The notes under the pieces: model-generated
Database searches by the model: none
Told to the model about the DNA's origin: nothing
What the model saw: only the letters and a program-made list of their open reading frames with translations
NCBI GenBank assembly: GCA_033852095.1
Contig: JAWSVD010000029.1
Coordinates: forward strand, 85,845 to 149,844
Reading direction: 5' to 3'
Source: CALCKW01 sp033852095
GTDB taxonomy: Bacteria; Pseudomonadota; Gammaproteobacteria; CALCKW01
Length of the DNA: 64,000 bases
Part shown: piece by piece, positions 52,495-60,117 of the stretch
Position numbering within the stretch: position 1 is the first letter of the stretch
How the letters are laid out: every line of letters begins with the position of its first letter
Translations under genes and position numbers: made by a program

Positions 52495-53475
52495 TTACTT
52501 ATTCGATTCGGAATATAAATGCGGGTGTGGCAGCGGATCTTTGGTTTTGAACAGATAGCGGCTAAAAACTTGCCCGTAGTTTTTGAAGACATAGGATTCA
52601 TTGCGGGCCAAAAAATCCGCCCGCCGCGCACGATACAGTGCGGGCAATGTGTACCAAGGCGCTCCGGGGTACATGTGATGCACTAAATGAAAATTGTTGT
52701 TCAGAAAGAGCCAGGAGAAGAAGCCCCGGTCTTCGATCACCACAGTGCGCGGACCCACCGACGGCGCCGCCTGATGCTCCAAAAAAGTACGAATGCGCAA
52801 CAGTGACAGACAAGCATAAGCTGAAAGCGCGTAAGCCCACAGCGGCAAACTGCTCCATTGCGGTAAAAACAAAAGCAGTGTGGCCAGACCCCCAAAATGC
52901 CAGGCATAAGCTCGCATCACCGCGCGGTTGCCCGCTGCCGCCTCCGCCCAATCGTCACGGTACAAGCGATACAAGCTGAACGCAGGTCCAATTAGCATAC
53001 GCCCGGCGAGGGTGTTGTTAAACACCATGGCCCGCTGCAAGCCTGGCGAAAGTGACTGCCAGGCGGCAGGCTCAAGATAGTTGCTCTCCGGGTCGTCGTG
53101 CGGGTCGGTCAAGTTCTCATCTATATGGTGTTGCAGGTGCAGATCACGAAAACGTTGGTAGGGAATGTACAAACCAAAGGGGATCGACACCAAGAGCTCG
53201 TTAAAAATCGCAGACCGCAGTGGGTGCCCATGCAACGCTTCATGCTGTAGGGACGAATGCAAAGCCAACAACACCGCCAGCACCGGCAGGCTCAGCCACA
53301 GTGAGTCACTCAACACCAAGACGCCAACGATTGCACCGCTGCAACAGACAATTAGCAGCAAGGTGAGCCACTCCACAGGTGCAACATGAACCACCGCTGA
53401 AGGTTGCTCACCCGGCGTGGAGCAACTCGATGCAGCCACAATTCTGCCAGCAGATCCGGTGGTGTCTAATGTCAT
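52495..53475 (-). CDS. Membrane fatty-acid desaturase / hydroxylase family protein
   Basis: 326-aa integral membrane di-iron enzyme with the three His boxes HEALHGH (about 95-101), HLQHH (about 121-125) and HLVHHMYP (about 265-272) and hydrophobic segments around 38-80 and 185-225. The family includes acyl-lipid desaturases, alkane hydroxylases and carotenoid hydroxylases; the third box HxxHH favours a desaturase-type protein. Substrate not predictable. Convergent with tcuB. Confidence 0.85.
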   Translation of the reverse strand: MTLDTTGSAGRIVAASSCSTPGEQPSAVVHVAPVEWLTLLLIVCCSGAIVGVLVLSDSLWLSLPVLAVLLALHSSLQHEALHGHPLRSAIFNELLVSIPFGLYIPYQRFRDLHLQHHIDENLTDPHDDPESNYLEPAAWQSLSPGLQRAMVFNNTLAGRMLIGPAFSLYRLYRDDWAEAAAGNRAVMRAYAWHFGGLATLLLFLPQWSSLPLWAYALSAYACLSLLRIRTFLEHQAAPSVGPRTVVIEDRGFFSWLFLNNNFHLVHHMYPGAPWYTLPALYRARRADFLARNESYVFKNYGQVFSRYLFKTKDPLPHPHLYSESNK

Positions 53476-53713
53476 TGGAGGGTCTGACGCTGTGAAGAGT
53501 GTGACAGTTTAATGAAATTAAATACTTGTTCGAAAGCGCGATTTTATTGGCAATGCAGAAGTTTTTCTTTTGCACCACCCAAAGTAGCGGCGGGGCTAAG
53601 CGACGGCGACATCAATGAAATGATCGGCAGGTCGGGGCGGATCCGCGACATATTGGACAATGTGCGAAACACTTGAGCGGTGGACGCAAAAAGCGAACAC
53701 CGCTCAGACCATT

Positions 53714-54127
53714 TTATTTCCCTTCAAAAGCGCCGATGGAATTTATCAGCGAATTGGGCACCTCGACGCGGCCACCACTACGCGCGTCCAACACCACGAT
53801 CTCGTGATACTGGATCGCGACCAGACGCCCCAGCGCTTCGCTGAAAAAATGCGACAGCAATATAAAACGATCACTTTTGACTTCATCAACACGCGTACCG
53901 ATGTTCACAGTGTCGGGATACACCACTGGGGCGATGTATTTGATCGATTGAAAACCAAGTATCGGCGCGTACTCACCGGATTCATACAAATTTACAGCCT
54001 CAAAATAAGCCATCCGCGCCGACTCGCCCCAGCGTACATAAGAGGCGTTATTTACGTGCCCATAAGCATCCATCTCCCCCCACTGCACAGTGATCGGAGT
54101 ATGCAGCGAAAAATCATCCAATGTCAT
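53714..54127 (-). CDS. Acyl-CoA thioesterase (4-hydroxybenzoyl-CoA type hot-dog)
   Basis: 137 aa from ATG 54127, single hot-dog fold. The N-terminal VQWGEMDAYGHVNNASYVRW contains the catalytic Asp and the D-x-x-G-H-V-N-N signature; FQSIKYIAPVVYPDTVNIGT follows. An upstream in-frame start adds a 27-residue unconserved segment. Hydrolyses acyl-CoA of unknown chain type. Confidence 0.88.
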   Translation of the reverse strand: MTLDDFSLHTPITVQWGEMDAYGHVNNASYVRWGESARMAYFEAVNLYESGEYAPILGFQSIKYIAPVVYPDTVNIGTRVDEVKSDRFILLSHFFSEALGRLVAIQYHEIVVLDARSGGRVEVPNSLINSIGAFEGK

Positions 54128-54717
54128 GGTTATCCTGTCACGCCAAGTTATATCGCTGCCAAACACAGACGAACCGTAGAGGCCGGCACGGCAGCCGAAA
54201 AGCAACACACAAAAATTTAAGCTAGGGAAAAAATTTGATCTGGCCTACCGATAACAACGGCGAATTATAGCTTTTTTGCGACCGCCCGTTCTGACGTCGA
54301 AGACATCACCAATTAACTGTGCCCTGCAGGTGCAGGCGGCGGACCAGCAAAACGAACACTCGCGCAAGCGCTGCCACCACACGCTGTAGCAGCAAAAGCC
54401 TGGTGCCAACAGAAGCTATCCACGGCTAGTAATACATCTCATTCGCATCAATTGCGATTTCAGCATCCCAATTACGACCATTATGAGCTATTTTGCGCCA
54501 TTGCCTCATACCCCCCCTGTTCGACCTGCGTTGTTTTCTCGGCATTTAGCCTTTAGCAACTCATGCAAATCGAAACATTGAGCCGATCTCCCATATATAC
54601 GCAGCCATCTACCAGAAAAATCCAAATCTAGAATCCTGGGCGAGAAGCACTTGCAAGCAAAGCAAGGGCAAAGCAAGGTAACCCGCACTCACCTCACCAG
54701 CGCGCTAGGTAACTCCC
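54128..54717. other. 590-bp region upstream of the biotin operon
   Basis: No intact gene was recognised. A short direct repeat (GCAAAGCAAGG-like, about 54652-54680) lies just before bioB. I looked for a BirA-type operator (TTGTAAACC...GGTTAACAA) and saw none, so control of the bio operon is unclear. Confidence 0.5.
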
Positions 54718-55683
54718 ATGCAACTGACTCTTGAACAAGTCGGCAAAATTTTCCACAAACCCCTGATGGAACTCATCAGTGAGGCGAACACTGTACACAA
54801 AGAGCATCAGACGGTGGGAGAGGTTCAAGTCAGTGCACTGGTCTCGATCAAAACCGGCGCCTGCCCCGAGGACTGCAGTTACTGCCCGCAGTCAGCGCGC
54901 TACAACACAGGCCTCGACATCGAGCGCCTCATGCCCTTGGAGGTGGTAGTAGACCGCGCCGAGAAAGCCAAGGCACAGGGCAGCTCGCGCCTGTGCATGG
55001 GTGCCGCCTGGCGCAACGTCAAGGACAACAAAGATTTCGACCGCGTGCTGGAGATGGTCAGCAGCGTCAACGAGATGGGCATGGAAGTGTGCTGCACCTT
55101 GGGCATGCTCAGTGTGGATCAAGCGAAAAAGCTCGCCGATGCCGGCCTGCACGCCTACAACCACAACCTCGACACCTCGCGCGAGTTCTACAAAGACATC
55201 ATCACCACACGCACCTTTGACGATCGGCTCGAGACCATCGAAAACGTGCGCGAAGCGGGCATCACTGTCTGCAGCGGCGGTATCATCGGCCTCGGTGAGA
55301 GCGACGACGACCGCATCAGCATGCTGCATACCTTGGCGAGCATGAAGCGCCCGCCCGAGTCAGTGCCCATCAACGCCTTGGTACCGGTGGAAGGCACGCC
55401 GCTGGAAGACCAGCCCTTGGTGGACATCTGGGAGCTGGTGCGCATGATCGCCACCGCCCGCATCGTCATGCCCCACGCGGCCGTGCGCCTCTCAGCGGGT
55501 CGCACTCGCCTGTCCCAGGTGGAGCAAACATTGTGCTTTTTGGCCGGTGCCAACTCCATCTTCGCCGGTGACAAGCTGCTGACCACCGCCAACCCCGGCC
55601 GCAACGAAGACCTCGCGCTCTTCGATCTGTTGGGCATCAAACCCAAGCCCGCCAAAAATGCAGCGGCCACTGCCGGGGCATGA
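54718..55683 (+). CDS. bioB: Biotin synthase
   Basis: Radical-SAM enzyme that inserts sulfur into dethiobiotin. 321 aa, with CPEDCSYCPQSARY (the three Cys of the 4Fe-4S cluster), MGAAWRNVKDNKDF, YNHNLDTSREFY and CSGGIIGLGE, and the 2Fe-2S-ligand Arg region RLSAGRTRLS. AGGTAA lies 8 nt before ATG 54718. First gene of the operon; its stop overlaps the bioF start by 4 bp. Confidence 0.98.
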   Translation: MQLTLEQVGKIFHKPLMELISEANTVHKEHQTVGEVQVSALVSIKTGACPEDCSYCPQSARYNTGLDIERLMPLEVVVDRAEKAKAQGSSRLCMGAAWRNVKDNKDFDRVLEMVSSVNEMGMEVCCTLGMLSVDQAKKLADAGLHAYNHNLDTSREFYKDIITTRTFDDRLETIENVREAGITVCSGGIIGLGESDDDRISMLHTLASMKRPPESVPINALVPVEGTPLEDQPLVDIWELVRMIATARIVMPHAAVRLSAGRTRLSQVEQTLCFLAGANSIFAGDKLLTTANPGRNEDLALFDLLGIKPKPAKNAAATAGA

Positions 55684-56837
55684 TGAAGCTGCAAGCCCGC
55701 TTGCAGGATAAGTTGGGCAAGCGCCGTGAGCTGGGCATGCTGCGTCAGCTCCGGCCCAACAGCGGCGGCATAGATTTTTGCTCTAATGATTATTTGGGGC
55801 TGAGCCGCAATACAACGCTGCGCGAACTACAGCGCGCGCCGCGGCAACAAAGCGCAGCACCGGGCAGCACCGGCTCGCGCTTGATCAGCGGCAACAGCGG
55901 CGAGCACCAACAGCTTGAAGCGCAGCTCGCCAATTGGCTGGGCTTTGAATCAACACTGCTGATGAGCACGGGTTACGCCGCCAACACCGGGCTGATCTCC
56001 TGCCTCGGCGAGCGCGGCGACACCTTGATATGCGACCGCCTTATCCATGCCAGCTTGATTGATGGCGCGCGCCTTTCGCACGCCAAACGGCTGATCTTCA
56101 GACACAACGATCTCGACAATCTGCGCGAGAAGCTGGAATTCCCCTGCGCCGGTCAGCGCTTCGTCGTGATCGAGTCGGTGTATTCCATGGACGGCGATCT
56201 CGCCCCCCTGCAACAGATCGTCGAGCTGTGCGAAGAATTCGACGCGGCACTGATCGTGGACGAAGCGCACAGCATCGGCCTGTTCGGATCACAGGGCGAA
56301 GGGCTGGTAGCGCAACTGGGCCTACAAGCACGGGTCGCCGCCTGCGTCTTCACCTTCGGCAAGGCACCCGGCTGCCACGGGGCGGCCATCGCCAGCAATC
56401 GCACCCTGCATGATTATCTACTGAACTACTGCCGCCCCTTTATTTACAGCACCGCCCCCGCCCCCGATCAAGTGGCGACGATCAGCGCTCATTGCGCTTA
56501 TCTGCGCGATGCCGACGAAGAACGCGCGCGACTGCAGACTTTGATCAGCTATTTCAAGCGGCACATGCGCTCCCGTCTGAGCGAAGCGGTATCGGCCAAT
56601 GACAGCCCCATCCAGTTTCTACTGATACCGGGCATGCAACGCTGCAAAGATATCGCTGAACAGCTGCGCGAGCGCGGCTTCAATGTATACGGCATCACCG
56701 CACCCACTGTACCCGAGGGCACCGAGCGCCTGCGTATCTGTCTACACAGTGACAACGACCGCGAGCAGATAGACGCACTGGGCAGCGCCCTCTATGAACT
56801 GCTGGCAGCACACGAGGCACAGCGACCATGCGCCTGA
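55680..56837 (+). CDS. bioF: 8-amino-7-oxononanoate synthase
   Basis: PLP enzyme that condenses pimeloyl-ACP with alanine. 385 aa; family segments FCSNDYLGLS, GSTGSRLISGNSGEHQQLE, IVDEAHSIGLFG and the PLP-lysine region FTFGKAPGCHGAAI. ATG 55680 overlaps bioB; the 3' end overlaps bioD by 10 bp. Confidence 0.95.
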   Translation: MMKLQARLQDKLGKRRELGMLRQLRPNSGGIDFCSNDYLGLSRNTTLRELQRAPRQQSAAPGSTGSRLISGNSGEHQQLEAQLANWLGFESTLLMSTGYAANTGLISCLGERGDTLICDRLIHASLIDGARLSHAKRLIFRHNDLDNLREKLEFPCAGQRFVVIESVYSMDGDLAPLQQIVELCEEFDAALIVDEAHSIGLFGSQGEGLVAQLGLQARVAACVFTFGKAPGCHGAAIASNRTLHDYLLNYCRPFIYSTAPAPDQVATISAHCAYLRDADEERARLQTLISYFKRHMRSRLSEAVSANDSPIQFLLIPGMQRCKDIAEQLRERGFNVYGITAPTVPEGTERLRICLHSDNDREQIDALGSALYELLAAHEAQRPCA

Positions 56838-57439
56838 TCGTCGCCGGCATCGGCACAGAGATAGGCAAGACCTTGGTGAGCGCCATCGCTTGCCGCGCCT
56901 TTGAGGCTGACTACTGGAAACCCGTGCAAGCGGGTGAACTCGACAACAGCGACAGCCACAAGGTGGCTATGCTGAGCGGCGCCAAGACCTGGCCCGAGGG
57001 CTATCGATTTCAGGCAGCCATGTCCCCAGACGCGGCCGCCGCGCGCGAACAGAAGACCATCGAAATCGCGAAATTGCAGCCACCAGAGCCGCCGCAAAGG
57101 CTGGTGATTGAGTTGGCGGGCGGATTGATGGTACCCCTGAGCCCAACACTGCTGAACATCGACCTCATCGAATCGTTGGCTTGCCCAGTGTTGCTGGTGT
57201 CGCGCTATTACCTGGGCAGCATCAACCACACGCTGCTGTCGATCGAGCTCTTGCGGCAGCGTGGCATCCCCCTGGCCGGGCTTGTCTTCAACGGCAAGAG
57301 CAACACCGCCAGCCGAGACGCCATCACCGCGCGCTGCGAAGCACCTGTGTGGTTAGAGCTACCCGATCTGGACTCCATCGACAGCAACACGGTTGATCAC
57401 TATGCAGAAAATCTTCGCCAACACCGAACAATGGCTTGA
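56828..57439 (+). CDS. bioD: Dethiobiotin synthetase
   Basis: ATP-dependent ring closure of DAPA to dethiobiotin. 203 aa, slightly short for the family (about 220-230). P-loop GIGTEIGKTLVS, catalytic Lys in YWKPVQAGEL and ELAGGLMVPLSP are present. Its 3' end overlaps bioA by 38 bp. A 20-bp piece of this gene (57263-57282) recurs at 62734-62753 at the chimeric junction of the downstream relic. Confidence 0.92.
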   Translation: MRLIVAGIGTEIGKTLVSAIACRAFEADYWKPVQAGELDNSDSHKVAMLSGAKTWPEGYRFQAAMSPDAAAAREQKTIEIAKLQPPEPPQRLVIELAGGLMVPLSPTLLNIDLIESLACPVLLVSRYYLGSINHTLLSIELLRQRGIPLAGLVFNGKSNTASRDAITARCEAPVWLELPDLDSIDSNTVDHYAENLRQHRTMA

Positions 57440-58694
57440 GTTCGACCGCGCGCACCTCTGGCACCCCTACACCTCCATTCGTGACCCACTGCCCTGCTAC
57501 CCAGTCGTGGCTGCCCGCGGTGTGCGCCTAGAGCTGGCCGACGGACGTCAGCTGATCGATGGCATGTCATCTTGGTGGAGCGCGATCCACGGCTACAACC
57601 ACCCGGTGCTCAATCAAGCCCTGCAAGAGCAGATGCAGCAGATGTCACACGTGATGTTTGGTGGCATCGCCCACCCGGCGGCCGCTGAGCTGGGCAAGCG
57701 CTTGGTGGACATCACGCCCGCCGGGCTCGACTACGTTTTTCTCGCGGACTCCGGTTCCATCGCCGTGGAAGTCGCCATCAAAATGGCTTTGCAATACTGG
57801 CACGGCAAGGGACAGGCACAGAAAAACCAACTACTGACCGTGCGCGGCGGCTACCACGGAGACCCCTTCGCGTGTATGTCTGTGTGCGATCCCGTGAACG
57901 GCATGCACCACATATTCAAAGGCGTGCTGCCCCAGCAATACTTTGCCGACAAGCCACGCGTGAAGTTTCATGAACAATGGCAGCAACAGGATATCCTGTC
58001 ACTGCAACAACACATCGAGCAGCACCACCAGACACTGGCTGCGATTATTCTGGAACCCATCGTCCAGGGCGCGGGCGGCATGCATTTCTACCACCCCGAA
58101 TTTTTGCGCCAAGCCCGCAAGCTCTGCGATGAACACGGTTTGCTGCTGATTTTCGATGAAATCGCCACGGGCTTTGGCCGCACCGGTGAGCTCTTCGCCG
58201 CAGATCACGCGCAAGTGAGCCCGGACATCATGTGCCTGGGCAAAGCGCTCACAGGCGGCACCATGACCCTTGCAGCCACCCTTGCCAATGACCGCGTCGC
58301 AGACGGCATCTCGCAGGGCGAAGCCCCTGTGCTGATGCACGGCCCGACCTTCATGGCAAACCCGCTCGCCTGCGCCGTGGCCTGCGCCAGCATCGACCTG
58401 CTGCTGCAGAGCGATTGGCGCAGCAATATACAGCGCCTAGAGCGGGCGCTGCAAAACGGCCTTGCGCCAGCGCGGGACAACCCCGGTGTTGCCGATGTGC
58501 GCGTGCTGGGCGGTGTCGGCGTGATCGAAATGCGCGAACCCGTGCAGGCTGCCGACTTACAGGAGAAGCTGGTCGCCCGTGGCGTCTGGGTTCGACCCTT
58601 CGGCAAACTGGTGTACGCCATGCCGCCCTATATCAGCAACGACGACGACCTTGCCACGCTCTGCGCGGCCATGGTCGACGCGATCAGCAACTGA
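57402..58694 (+). CDS. bioA: Adenosylmethionine-8-amino-7-oxononanoate aminotransferase
   Basis: PLP aminotransferase making DAPA from KAPA with SAM as amino donor. 430 aa from ATG 57402; FDRAHLWHPYTSI opens the protein, MSSWWSAIHGYNHP carries the substrate-binding residues, FLADSGSIAVEVAIKMALQY is the PLP-phosphate region, IFDEIATGFGRTG has the conserved Asp, and GKALTGGTMTLAATL the PLP lysine. Complete, unlike the second copy at 62746. Followed 15 bp later by the ferritin-like gene. Confidence 0.96.
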   Translation: MQKIFANTEQWLEFDRAHLWHPYTSIRDPLPCYPVVAARGVRLELADGRQLIDGMSSWWSAIHGYNHPVLNQALQEQMQQMSHVMFGGIAHPAAAELGKRLVDITPAGLDYVFLADSGSIAVEVAIKMALQYWHGKGQAQKNQLLTVRGGYHGDPFACMSVCDPVNGMHHIFKGVLPQQYFADKPRVKFHEQWQQQDILSLQQHIEQHHQTLAAIILEPIVQGAGGMHFYHPEFLRQARKLCDEHGLLLIFDEIATGFGRTGELFAADHAQVSPDIMCLGKALTGGTMTLAATLANDRVADGISQGEAPVLMHGPTFMANPLACAVACASIDLLLQSDWRSNIQRLERALQNGLAPARDNPGVADVRVLGGVGVIEMREPVQAADLQEKLVARGVWVRPFGKLVYAMPPYISNDDDLATLCAAMVDAISN

Positions 58695-58974
58695 GAGAAC
58701 AAAAGCACCATGCAAAGCAGTGAACACGCACTGTCCGAACGCTTCGGCCAGCTAACGCATTCAATGATCCAAGATGACCACCTGCACTGCCTGTGGCTCA
58801 ACACCCTGTCACTGATGGAGAACACCGGTGCGCGCAAAATATCCGCCGGCGAAGACCCGCTTAAGGTCGACGAAGGCGTACTGAAACACGCCTTCGAGGA
58901 ACACCGCCACGCCTACGCACTGAAGCGCCAGATCCGTAAACTGAGCAAACAGGGATTTGAGGACTACAAGCCTG
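57720..58974 (+). repeat. Direct repeat, copy 1 (bioA 3' part + ferritin-like 5' part)
   Basis: This segment is collinear with 62746-64000 at a constant offset of 5,026 bp with no visible indel. Differences are scattered and mostly synonymous, but two blocks are identical: 58398-58485 (88 bp) and 58665-58748 (84 bp, spanning the bioA stop and the ferritin-like start). The copies continue past the window end. Confidence 0.95.
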
Positions 58975-59357
58975 ACTCAGTTCTGGCACCGCTTGATAGC
59001 TACCGCTATCTGCAGCGATTGGACATGCGCATATCACGCTACTTGCGAGAGACACTGGGCCTCGCAGGTCGCGAGCTCAAATACGCCGCTTACCTGCTGG
59101 TCACCTACGCCATCGAGGTCAAAGCTGACCTTGTCTACAGCGCCTATCAGGATCAGCTACGAGCCGCCAACAGCCCGGTCAGCGTGCGTGCGATCCTTGC
59201 AGAAGAAGAACAGCACCTCGCGGAGATGCACCGCCAACTCGCGGCCACATTACCCGATTGGCGCGAACACGGTGCCTGGGCCTGCGCGGAGGAAAACAAG
59301 CTCTGCAAGTTGTGGTTGGATAAGGTAGAGCTAGCGCTCAGTCAAATCGCCGCCTAG
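58710..59357 (+). CDS. Ferritin-like di-iron protein at the end of the biotin operon
   Basis: 215-aa helical protein. Four predicted helices carry the full ferritin-like iron signature: E37 (SLMENTG), E64-x-x-H67 (FEEHRHA), E136 (VTYAIEVKAD) and E166-x-x-H169 (AEEEQHL), in the order E, ExxH, E, ExxH. I do not recognise the family. The gene starts 15 bp after bioA with GAGAG upstream, so it is probably co-transcribed with bioBFDA. No bioC or bioH is in the operon. The second copy downstream keeps E37, E64 and H67 with mostly synonymous changes, showing selection on the protein. An oxygenase or metal-linked role in biotin or pimelate metabolism is possible but unproven. Confidence 0.75.
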   Translation: MQSSEHALSERFGQLTHSMIQDDHLHCLWLNTLSLMENTGARKISAGEDPLKVDEGVLKHAFEEHRHAYALKRQIRKLSKQGFEDYKPDSVLAPLDSYRYLQRLDMRISRYLRETLGLAGRELKYAAYLLVTYAIEVKADLVYSAYQDQLRAANSPVSVRAILAEEEQHLAEMHRQLAATLPDWREHGAWACAEENKLCKLWLDKVELALSQIAA

Positions 59358-59395
59358 AGAACAGACACAGCCATCTTGGGTTAGCCGAAGATCCG

Positions 59396-59959
59396 CTAAA
59401 CCACGGTGCTTAGTTTCTTCGCCAGCTGGATGCTCGGCACACCTTCGCCCTCCGCATCGGGTAACACGCCCACAACGCTGTAGCCCACTCGCTGCCAAAA
59501 GCGGAAGGCGTGTCCCTGCTTGGGATCACGAAGCTTCAGCCCGCGCAAAGCCAACAGAGGATCCGTACAGAGATCCACACCGGACAGGGTTGTTGCGCAC
59601 GTAGAATCACTGGTGGAGAGATACATAGAACGACCGCCCGCCTCCCGCACTTGCGCTTCCAGGTGTGCGACCAATTGCCGCCCTATACCTGCACCTGCAG
59701 CCGAGGGGTCTACCAACAAGGGGTGCAACTCCCAACTCCGCTGTCCACGTGGCTCTGTCGCTATCCAGCCAAGAGCAACACCTTTGTCTTCGAATACCGC
59801 CGAAATATTCCCAACCTGCACTGCTGTTTCAATCTCACGTTGGGCAACGGCCAATGTGGCTAACCAACGGGGTGAATTTTCCCGAGCCGCGCGAACCGAC
59901 AGCCGACATAGTGCTGTCAGCTGCCGCTCATCACTGATATCTAATTTTGTTATCGGCAC
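59396..59959 (-). CDS. GNAT-family N-acetyltransferase (AAC(6')-like)
   Basis: 187 aa. The acetyl-CoA-binding motif A is LLVDPSAAGAGIGRQLVAHL; the C-terminal FWQRVGYSVVGVLPDAEGEG resembles the matching part of chromosomal AAC(6')-like acetyltransferases. Substrate unknown; resistance cannot be inferred. Transcribed against the biotin operon and lying between the two direct-repeat copies. Confidence 0.82.
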   Translation of the reverse strand: MPITKLDISDERQLTALCRLSVRAARENSPRWLATLAVAQREIETAVQVGNISAVFEDKGVALGWIATEPRGQRSWELHPLLVDPSAAGAGIGRQLVAHLEAQVREAGGRSMYLSTSDSTCATTLSGVDLCTDPLLALRGLKLRDPKQGHAFRFWQRVGYSVVGVLPDAEGEGVPSIQLAKKLSTVV

Positions 59960-60117
59960 TCTTAGATTCCGTTCTTCGGCTCTGCTTCTCTACGCTGTAT
60001 AGATGAGCCAGACACAGCTTGTGTGAAATTCTAGGCCAGACACTCGTTCTGTGAACCCCAGCAAAACTTGGCATCCAGGCTCAATGGAAAAGCATGATCG
60101 CACGCCCGCACGAGAGG

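Noticed and set aside
54128..54717. BirA or BioR operator upstream of bioB
   Set aside because: No sequence close to the known palindromes was found by eye.
59396..59959. Aminoglycoside-resistance gene
   Set aside because: Resembles AAC(6')-like acetyltransferases, but GNAT similarity alone does not show the substrate; annotated only as GNAT.
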